From Saccharum officinarum (lineage: Eukaryota; Streptophyta; Magnoliopsida; Poales; Poaceae): a stretch of 64,000 nucleotides of DNA. A program made the position numbers and the translations under genes. Location: NCBI GenBank assembly GCA_020631735.1, contig CM036179.1, forward strand, positions 21,939,063 through 22,003,062, given 5' to 3'. Under the pieces are notes generated by a model. It ran no database searches. It saw only the letters and a list, made by a program, of their open reading frames with translations, and had not been told where the DNA came from. The stretch's first letter is position 1; each line of letters starts with the position of its first letter. Positions 56,392-64,000 of the stretch are shown here, piece after piece.

Positions 56392-58290
56392 TTGATGGCT
56401 AGAGGGGGGTGAATAGCCTTTTAAAATTTTCTACAAAAACAAGCTAAACAAGTTTATCAATATAACAAATAGCGAGATGCGAGTTTTGCTTAGCCTACGG
56501 GGTGTTTGCAAGCCACCTAACCAATTCATAATTCTAGTATTTGCACTCAACCGCACAAGTCAAACCGAGAAGGTAACTACAACTATAACTAGCAAGCTAC
56601 ACAAAGGAGCTACTAAAGCAAAGCTAACTAGCTAGCAAAGATAACTAAGAAGGTAATGCGGAGTTGAGTTGGGAGAGTTTCACCGAGGGGCGAAGTATTG
56701 AGCCAACCAATATGATCAACAATGAATACCAAGACAACCGAACACCGGGATCAATCAATCACAATATGAAAGTGATAACACGGAGATTTATCCCGAGGTT
56801 CACATGTTTGCCGGCACGCTAGTCCCCGTTGTGTCCCTCTTCACCACGTGGTTCGGTGGCTAATCGGTCATACACCGAGCCTCTCAAAAGGCACCACAAG
56901 AACCTACCAAATGACAAAAGGTTGCAAATGACACGAGCAATTCACTAACGTTGACTTTGGCGCTTCACCGAGGTAGGCATAAACCCCTCACAATCACCGG
57001 AGGTGGCCAAGAACAATCACCAACTCTTGCCAACGCCTCCAAGCTGCTCCAAGCCGTCTAGGTGGCGGCAACCACCAAGAGAAACAAGAATCCCGCAGCA
57101 AATCAACCACCAAGTGCCAACTAGATGCAATATTACAATGCAAATGCACTTGGATCACTCAATCTCACTTCGAATATGCAAAGAAGCAAGAGAGATGAGT
57201 AGGAGGGGAGTTGCTTAGCTCAAAGTGCTCGCAAGTATGTTAAAAGTTCAAGAGATAGAGCCTTGAGCCGGCCAACGAGTATTTATAGACGTACCCCTTC
57301 GAATATAGCCGTTAGGCACTTGAAACAACCGAAGTCGCGCTGACCGGACGCGCTGGTCAAACTGACCGGACACGCCGATCGCACAGTGCATATGCTTGCG
57401 AAACATCGACTGGACGCGCGAAGTATGACCGGACGCGTAGGTCCCGTAACGGACCGAACGCGTTGGTCAAGCCTGAGCCGCGCTCCAACGAAACAGCGAC
57501 CGGACGCGCTGCAGAACTGATCGGACGCCACAGTACCAGCGTCCGGTTGGAGTCCAGTAAGCTCCCTCAACGACCAGACGCGTCCGGTCGACAGTGACCG
57601 GACGCACCATCGCGTCCGATCAAAAAACTGAGACACGCGCAGACGCTGAACACTGACCGGACGCGTCCGGTCAAACAGAGACTGCGTCTGATCCAGCGTC
57701 CGGTCACCTCTGTGACCTCCGTTCGCCTTCGTTTCTTTTCCGACTTCCGGCGTAGTGGAAAATAGTTGTTTCAACTCCTTGAAAACGCCTGAATCCCGCC
57801 TCGCAAGCTCGGCGAAAGGGAGAGAGGACCCTAAACCCTCTCTACCGCTCAAACTCCAACGCTATCGCAAATGTGCTAACACCACCAAGTGATTACGTCA
57901 TGTGTGAGTGTGTTAGTATTTTCACAATCATTTTTTGAGGCGTTATTAGTTCTATCCAAATGCCTATGATTATGAAATGCACACCTAGAGGCACTTAGGA
58001 GTTCAATAGCCGCGTCATTCCCCTCTTTATAGTACGGCTATTTATCCTATAATGTAACCACACACACTTGGTGTCTTGGTTACTAAAACACAACCCTTAA
58101 TCATATACCTTTGCCTTGATCACGTAGGGTTACGTCCAAATACTAGTGTGGCCATCATGATCACCATGTCCATCTTACCACCAACCTTGGAATGTACTAA
58201 TCCTCATATGCTACATACAACTTAGGCATAGGATTAGTACTTAGGCATTGTCACTAATTACCAACACCAAACATAGGACTTTCAATCTCT
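56392..58290 (-). mobile_element. Long LTR of a Copia (SIRE/Maximus-like) element, minus orientation
   Basis: On the minus strand a GGAGAGATTGAAAG sequence (58280-58300) looks like the polypurine tract and LTR start seen in SIRE/Maximus Copia elements. The other end, AGGTCTTGATGGCTAGAGGGGGGTGAATAG on the plus strand (56392-56420), looks like the LTR end. The interior carries many copies of a GACCGGACGCG motif (57330-57720). No protein domain is present. It may be a solo or truncated LTR; borders are inferred from recall of high-copy grass repeats. Confidence 0.5.
57335..57715. repeat. Cluster of GACCGGACGCG motifs
   Basis: More than ten variants of TGACCGGACGCGTCCGGTC, partly palindromic, within 380 bp of the LTR-like sequence. 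Confidence 0.85.
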
Positions 58291-59449
58291 CCTTGTTGGT
58301 AATTGGTGACAAACCTTTTACAAAGATATTATGATAAAAATTTTGATTGAACCTATGTCACATTGTCTAAGTATATTACCATGTGTAAGAATTATGAACA
58401 TGTGATCATGAATTCAAATTGATAGCAATGGCTCCCCTTACATGTATGTTATATGTTTAGATTTTGGAAGCATACATGTTAGATAGGAAAGATTAGGAGC
58501 ATTGACTACCAATAGGTGCTAAGTGTTTAAGATTATAGACCTTTGAAGTATGATACCATCGGAGTAGCGATAAACACCATCTTAGCACCTTGTGTAGTTA
58601 GATACCACTTGGAAAAGCATAAACATAACTAGAAACCTCGTGAGATCAACATTATAAGCAAGGCTCTAATACCACTTTGAAAAACATGAAGCAAGAAAAA
58701 TCTAACTACTTTCTATTCATGCTAGTACCTCAATATACCATTCAAGTTATACTAACAAGTCACCACACAAGCAATATATCGGGGAAAAAGAAATACAAAA
58801 ATATACATCATACATATGAAGTGCACATGAAAATGCGACAATCATGCTTAAGAGCTTGCTCCCCCTACTTGTGTGTTCAAAATTTTAGTTGATCCCCTTT
58901 TTTATCAATTCTCCCTCTTTAGGATTTTCTTTCCCTTTAGAATCTATCTTTATGAACAACATTTTCTCCTCCTTTGACACCAATGACCATAAGGAACCAA
59001 TTTTAAATAGATTATCATGTTGAATTATTGGGTGATGATCAAGTTTGTGATTCAACCTAGATTGCTTGCATAAATAAAATGCTTCGGTTTGATCCAAGGA
59101 CAAGCTTCTTCACACCTCACTAGAAGGGTTATCATGCACCATGTTGAAGCAAATATTTAGACAAGTTTTCTAGATTAAACACTTAGGATCATAAGCTACT
59201 TAAACAAGTTATATGCTACCACTCGATCATACAAGTCATGGAAACAATAGTGGCACCATATAAACTTCAAATTCATTTGATTTTCATGAATGAGCCTAGA
59301 ACATGTAAATTATGATTAGATGCACTAAATAAGTCCTTAGCATAGAATGTATGACATATCAACCAATTGTACCTTGGGGCTCGAAGAAGAGGCATGTCAT
59401 ATATGGGGTGCATCAACTCATATCTAAGATTTGTTTAATTTTTTTTGAG
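58291..59449. other. No gene; probably non-coding retrotransposon internal sequence
   Basis: AT-rich. It begins with TTGTTGGTAATTGGTGACAA, typical of the region before a SIRE-type polypurine tract read on the opposite strand. No coding domain remains. Confidence 0.4.
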
Positions 59450-59760
59450 TATTTTAACGACCTCAAATTTAAAAACTCAAAACTAGAAAGTCGTAGATCT
59501 CATCGAGAGCTACAACTTTCATATAGAAATCATCTCCATTTGACAGCATATAAAAAAGGTATGATTTTTCCAAGGCGATAAGCGCTTGTACGCGATTAAT
59601 ATACTGCTGAAAATTTGTTTAATTTTTTTAAACATTTTAATGATCTTATATTAAAAAAACTCAAAACTAGAAAGTTGTAGATCTCGTCGAGAGCTACATT
59701 TTTCATATAAAAAGCATCTTCATCCGAGATCATATGAAAAAGATACAATTTTTAGAATAT
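59450..59760. repeat. Tandem repeat, two copies, period about 184 bp
   Basis: The unit contains AAAAACTCAAAACTAGAAAG and TCGTAGATCTCATCGAGAGC. It is the inverted relative of the pair at 40829-41180. Confidence 0.85.
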
Positions 59761-59839
59761 TTTAGAAATTGTAGCTACAATACCTCCGAAATAGAAATAT
59801 AACTGACTGACATGTGGCCCCCACATGTAGGACCGCGTC

Positions 59840-60080
59840 ACGTCAGCATTGGGACCTAGATGACACCCGAAGCTAAGTTCAGAGACTCAGATGACACCTG
59901 AAGCCAAGTTCAGGGACCCAGAAATACACTGTTTAAAGTTCGGGGACATAAGTGGCACCCAAAGCCAAGTTCAGGGACCTAGATAGCACATAAAGTCAAG
60001 TTCAGAAACCCAGAAATACACTGTTTAAAGTTCAAAGACTTAAGTGACACCAGTTGCCAAGTTCAGGGACCGCCGGTGAA
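59840..60080. repeat. Minisatellite, about 28-bp unit
   Basis: Seven or so copies of GACACCCGAAGCCAAGTTCA followed by GGGACC and variants, with ACCCAGAAATACACTGTTTA inserted twice. It ends about 20 bp before the left border of duplicated block 2. Confidence 0.9.
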
Positions 60081-60100
60081 TTTTTCTCTTTGGACCTTAT

Positions 60101-62062
60101 CAAAGTCCTCACAGTCCCAATCACCTATCCCCATCTCCGCAGACTGCAGCGTTCCTATCCCAAATAGTTACATCAGCACGACCAATCGACGATCAGCAGC
60201 CGTGGACATTGCCCATCCAACCTCGCCGTCACAACTCCCATGTCGTCGGCTCCGAAGCAAGACTCTGTTCAGCCACACTCTCTGTCTTCTGGCCGTGATC
60301 CAGCTGTTGTCGTCGGCACAGACTCGGCGATGCCGCACTTCGTGCTGGTGCCTATGCTGGCCGCGGGCCACGACGGCCCGATGCTCGACATGGCCCGCGC
60401 ACTGGCAGGCCGAGGCGCGCTCGTCACGTTCGTCACCACGCCGCTGAACCTGCCCCGCCTCGGCCGCGGCCCCGGCGACGACGCGCTCCTCATCCGCTTC
60501 CTCCCGCTCCGCTTCCCGTGCGCCGAGGCCGGTCTACCGGAGGGCTGCGAGAGTCCCGACGCGCTCCCGAGCATCGCCTTCCTCAAGAACTTCCACGACG
60601 CCTGCGCCATGCTCCGTGCGCCGCTCGTTGCGCACCTCAGGGAGGCCGACCCCCCGGCGAGCGGCCTCGTCTCCGACACCTGCCACCCGTGGACCGGCGC
60701 GGTGGCGCGGGAGCTCGGCGTGCCGCGGCTGGCGTTGGAGACCTTCTGCGCCTTCTCCTCGTTCTGCATGCGTCAGATGAGCACCCACAGCGTCTTCGAG
60801 GGAATCAGCGACGACAAGCGCCCCGTGCGCGTCCCTGGCTTCCCCATACACGTCGAGATGTCGAGGGCGAGGTCGCCGGGAAACTTCTCGGGTTTTGGCA
60901 AGGTGTTCGCCGACGAGGTCATGGCTGAAAATGCGAGAGCCGACAGCCTGGTGGTAAACAGCTTCGCGGAGCTCGAGCCCCTCTTCATTGATGCCTATGA
61001 GGCGGCGCTGGGCAAGAAGATATATGGACCGTCGGGCCTCTCTTCCTCCAGCACAACATGCCGTCGACGGCGACCTCTGACGCTGAGAACGCGGCCGCCG
61101 TGCGGTGCGCGAGCTGGCTCGAGTCCAGGAAGCCCCGATCCGTGGTGCTCGTGAGCTTCGGCTGCCTGGCGCGTTCGTCGCAGCCGCAGCTAGTGGAGAT
61201 CGCGCACGGGCTGGAGGCGAGCGACCGGCCGTTCATCTGGGCGGTGAAGCCCGGCAGCCTCGCCGAGTTCGAGCGGTGGTTGTCCGACGACGGCTTCGAG
61301 TCCCGCGTCGGGGACAGGGGGCTCGTGGTCACGGGCTGGGCGCCGCAGAAGGCGATCCTGTCGCACCCGGCCACGGGCGCCTTCGTGACGCACTGCGGCT
61401 GGAACTCCGTGCTGGAGTGCGTCGCGGCGGGGCTGCCGATGGCGACGTGGCCGCACTTCGCGGAGCAGTTCATGAACGAGAAGCTCGTGGTGGACGTGCT
61501 GCGTGTGGGGGTGCCCGTCGGCGTGAAGGACGCGGCGCAGTGGGGCGTGGAGACGGAGGCCGTGGTGGCGACGCGGGAGGACGTAGAGAGGGCCGTGGCG
61601 ACGGTGATGGGCGGCGGGGAGGAGGGAGCAGCGCGGCGGGCGAGGGCCGCCGAGCTCGGCAGGAAGGCGCGGGACGCCGTGGCGCGTGGCGGCTCGTCGG
61701 ACCGGAACTTGGCGCTTCTGATGGAGCACGTTGAGCAGATGAAGTCCACCGTGTGCGATGGACAAGAATATTTGAAGTATAGATAAGTTTTTTATGACTA
61801 GAATTAAAAAAAATCACTAATAAGGTTGCTAATGTGATACTAGCAATTATCACTAGGTTTATCTCTCGAGAATTGCCTTATTGCTCGTCTTCTTTTCTGG
61901 CAATGGATTTCTACTCTTCTACTGCATGACGTGTTGGATGAGGAGCGCCACGTTCCGGTACGACGACCCACCGTGCGCCACGGCCTCCCGAGCCTTCCTG
62001 CCGAAAACGGCGGCCCTTGCCCGGCGCGCGGAGCCCTCCTCCCCGCAGTCCATCACCTCCGC
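60101..62062. repeat. Duplicated block 2, shared part
   Basis: Collinear with 47436-49880 without the solo LTR. Homology on the right breaks at 62062, where UGT-D has its internal deletion. Confidence 0.9.
60240..61786 (+). pseudogene. UDP-glycosyltransferase, UGT73-like (UGT-B), frameshifted mid-gene
   Basis: The fullest UGT copy: ATG at 60240 (MSSAPKQDSVQPHSLSSGRD), catalytic-histidine region VLVPMLAAGHDGPMLDMARA, acceptor domain to EAALGKKI at about 61020, donor domain with the PSPG box at about 61337-61468, and the TAA at 61784-61786 after YLKYR. A 2-bp AT duplication at about 61022 (AGATATATGG against AGATATGG in UGT-A) shifts frame between the two domains. The C-terminus is in frame downstream, unlike UGT-A, whose lesion is there. 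Other changes include D for A next to the catalytic histidine (GHDGP) and C for S in FGCLAR. It is convergent with UGT-D. Confidence 0.88.
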
Positions 62063-62640
62063 CGAGAGACACCAGCCACGGGGGCTCGGAGTGGCACCCT
62101 CGATATCTCGACGTCGATGGGAAAGCCAGGGACGCGCACGGGCCGCCTGTCGTCGTCGACTCCCTCGAAGATCCTGTGGACATTCATCTGGCGCATGCAC
62201 AAGGAGGAGAAGGCGCCGAAGCCATCGAACGAGAGCCGCGGCACGCCGAGAGACGACGCAGCTCGCCGGCGGCGTGGTGCTGCCCTCCCTGAGGCGCGCG
62301 AGGAGCGGCCCGCGGAGCATGGCGCAGGCGTCGTTGAAGTTGCCGAGGAGGCCGAGGCCCGGCAGCGCGTCGAGGCTCTCGCAGCCCTCGGGAGGCCGGC
62401 CTCGGCGCAGGGGAAGCGGAGAGCGAGGAAACGGATGGGGAGCTCGTCGTCGCTGGGGGTGCGGCCGAGGCGGGGCAGGTTGAGGGGCGTCGTCACGAAC
62501 GTGACGAGCTCGCCGCGGCGGGACAGGGCGCGGGCCAGGTCGAGCATCGGGCCGGCGTGGCCCGCGGCCATCATCGGCACCAGCACGAAGTGCGGCGGCG
62601 AGTCAACACCAGCCACGGGGGCCGAAGTTCCCGGCGACAT
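61919..62640 (-). pseudogene. UDP-glycosyltransferase UGT-D, internal deletion
   Basis: Sister of UGT-C. The 5' end is present: ATG at 62640 (MSPGTSAPVAGVDSPP), then HFVLVPMMAAGHAGPMLDLA with the catalytic histidine. A frameshift near 62398 follows (after CAEAGLP), then the frame is regained at LGVPRLSFDGFGAFSS and RPVRVPGFPIDVEISR. At 62098 the sequence jumps over the whole donor domain, PSPG box included, to EVMDCGEEGSARRARAAV and the TAG at 61919-61921. About 36 bp of foreign sequence sits at the junction (62063-62098). It cannot be active. Confidence 0.88.
62063..62098. other. Deletion junction with templated filler DNA
   Basis: The filler contains ACACCAGCCACGGGGGC, which also occurs at about 62606-62622 in the 5' end of the same gene. 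It is therefore a copied patch, typical of error-prone end joining. Confidence 0.75.
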
Positions 62641-63329
62641 GGCAGACGACCGGGCGAGCAACTTGACGGAGTGCAGGAGTCGTTCTCGATTTGGAACTTT
62701 ACCGTGGCTGCTTGTGTTGTCGTGCAAGCTCGACTGCTCGTAAATGGTCGTTGTACTAACTGACACGACGTCGACCCGGTGCAAGCGATAATATTGTTTA
62801 GACGCGCGAGTCCAAAATTGTTGGCGTTGGATTGGGTAGGTTTTAACGCACGACAAGTGTATTTTATCACTTGATGAAAACAGTCACGGAGAGTATTTGT
62901 GTGGCATGGTCCATTCAGAATTCCTGACTAGTCCAATCGTACAACGGCGATGGCCCAATGCCATTCTCCTGCATCCTCATCATATATTTTATCCAATCTT
63001 CTATATAACTTAAAAAAGTAAGTACCAGTTTAGAATATAGCAAACTCCTATATATCTCATGTCCAATATCTATAATTATTAAAAATATCTTCCAAAAGAA
63101 GCATAATTTCTCCTAAATAAATGAGACAACCCATTACCCATTTCTGCTGCCCCTGAAGCAATATAGAAGATAAGTTTTTTCTCTAATATGCAAGAGCGTT
63201 GCGTATCATTGTATTAAGAAGAGAGAAAGTCAAATAAAGTACAAGAGTGGTCGTTCCCGGCCCGACGGAAACCACGATGAGGCTACATCTTGATTATGAC
63301 AACCCAGGGATCCACAGGGATCAACCTAA
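62641..63329. other. No recognisable gene
   Basis: Upstream flank of UGT-D; AT-rich from about 62880. No clear TATA box was chosen. Confidence 0.5.
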
Positions 63330-63722
63330 CTACAGGCGCGACCCTCTGCAAGCTGGGAAGAGCTCGTCGAAGGCCTCAACTTCAGCAGTCGAGAGGTCGC
63401 CCTCGAAGTAGGACTCGTAGGAGCGCTTGGTCGTAGAGGAAGGCGGCGCCGACGCTTCTAGGAGCCCCAACCTCTTCTTGAGCAAAACTTCGCCGCGCTT
63501 GGACGTCAGAATGTGGTCCATGTTCTGAGCAGCAATCCATCTGCTCCGAAGGGGAAAGGTCCGCTTGGGCGGCGTCTTCTGCTTGGGAGAGGAGCTGATG
63601 AGGGGTGGCTCCCTTACCACCACCACCTCCTGGCGAAACCTAGCTAGTCGTCGCGTGGCCTCAGCAGGGGAGGACGAGTCCTCCTCCATCAACGCCATAG
63701 CGCCCGCCGATGTGCCCCGCAC
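63330..63722 (-). pseudogene. LINE ORF1-like C-terminal fragment
   Basis: 130-codon minus-strand frame. RSRWIAAQNMDHILTSKRGE, KKRLGLLEASAPPSS and STAEVEAFDELFPA resemble the C-terminal segment that follows the zinc knuckle in ORF1/gag proteins of grass LINEs, as I recall them. No reverse transcriptase is nearby, and the upstream part (PKQKTPPKRTFPLR) is low complexity. Tentative; an unrelated plant-specific protein is possible. Confidence 0.4.
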
Positions 63723-64000
63723 GGGAGACTATGGAGGTGACTCATGGTCCACCGTGCACTAAGGGGCCATCAACGTAGGGTCCCACAACGAGGCCTGGCC
63801 CTCTGGCAGACAGCCAGGAGCCTCCACCAGAGGATCAGGTTCAAGGACACGACGCATGGAAGTCAAAGCAGCGTCTTCGCTGGCGGCGGCCGACTCGTCC
63901 CTGGTGATGTCCGTCGACAACTTACCACTACTACGCCGGCATCGTCTTAGGCGGTGACGGGTACCGTGGGCACCCCCATGACCCCGGTCATGGTCTCCTC
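63723..64000. other. No recognisable gene at the window edge
   Basis: GC-rich; may belong to the LINE-like sequence to its left. Confidence 0.3.

Overview
The window is nuclear DNA from a grass, probably a panicoid (Andropogoneae-like). The evidence is nested LTR retrotransposons, CACTA, hAT and MITE elements of types common in grasses, GC-rich intronless UDP-glycosyltransferase genes, and intron-containing fragments of plant genes (Argonaute, nucleobase-ascorbate transporter, NPSN SNARE, Sm D2). I see no rRNA, convincing tRNA or CRISPR. One gap of 100 N lies at 37634-37733. I found no clearly intact host gene; almost everything is transposon or decayed gene copy. These are readings by eye, without database searches.

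Layout, left part. A Copia fragment (1-1421, resuming 5643-5945) lacks its reverse transcriptase core and is split by a 4.2-kb CACTA element (1422-5642). The CACTA carries seven antisense exons of an AGO1-like PIWI domain. Two small inverted-repeat elements follow. A 10.7-kb stretch (about 8056-18795) bounded by matching 33-nt hairpins then carries exons from at least three unrelated genes, all on the minus strand, plus two arrays with a 100-bp period.

Middle part. A diverged partial LTR (19261-21227) is interrupted by a 16.4-kb Ty3/Gypsy chromovirus of Tekay/Del type (21228-37633) with LTRs of about 5 kb. Upstream of gag it carries an extra ORF. That ORF starts with a near-copy of the histone H3 tail, followed by a coiled coil and an acidic tail, while the element's own integrase ends in a chromodomain-like segment. 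ORF1 and gag each begin directly after a 3' splice-site-like sequence, and the LTR itself contains exon-like segments with good splice sites. This is the most interesting system in the window.

Right part. After the gap come a small CACTA element, three MITEs of one type, local duplications, and a cluster of five UGT copies (family 73-like), every one broken. A tail-to-tail UGT pair was duplicated (block 1 from 47436, block 2 from 60101). Since then block 1 has taken a solo LTR and a complete Copia element with identical LTRs. Block 2 has lost the middle of one gene, leaving a junction with templated filler. A hAT transposase remnant, LINE ORF1-like fragments, a long Copia-type LTR and minisatellites fill the rest.
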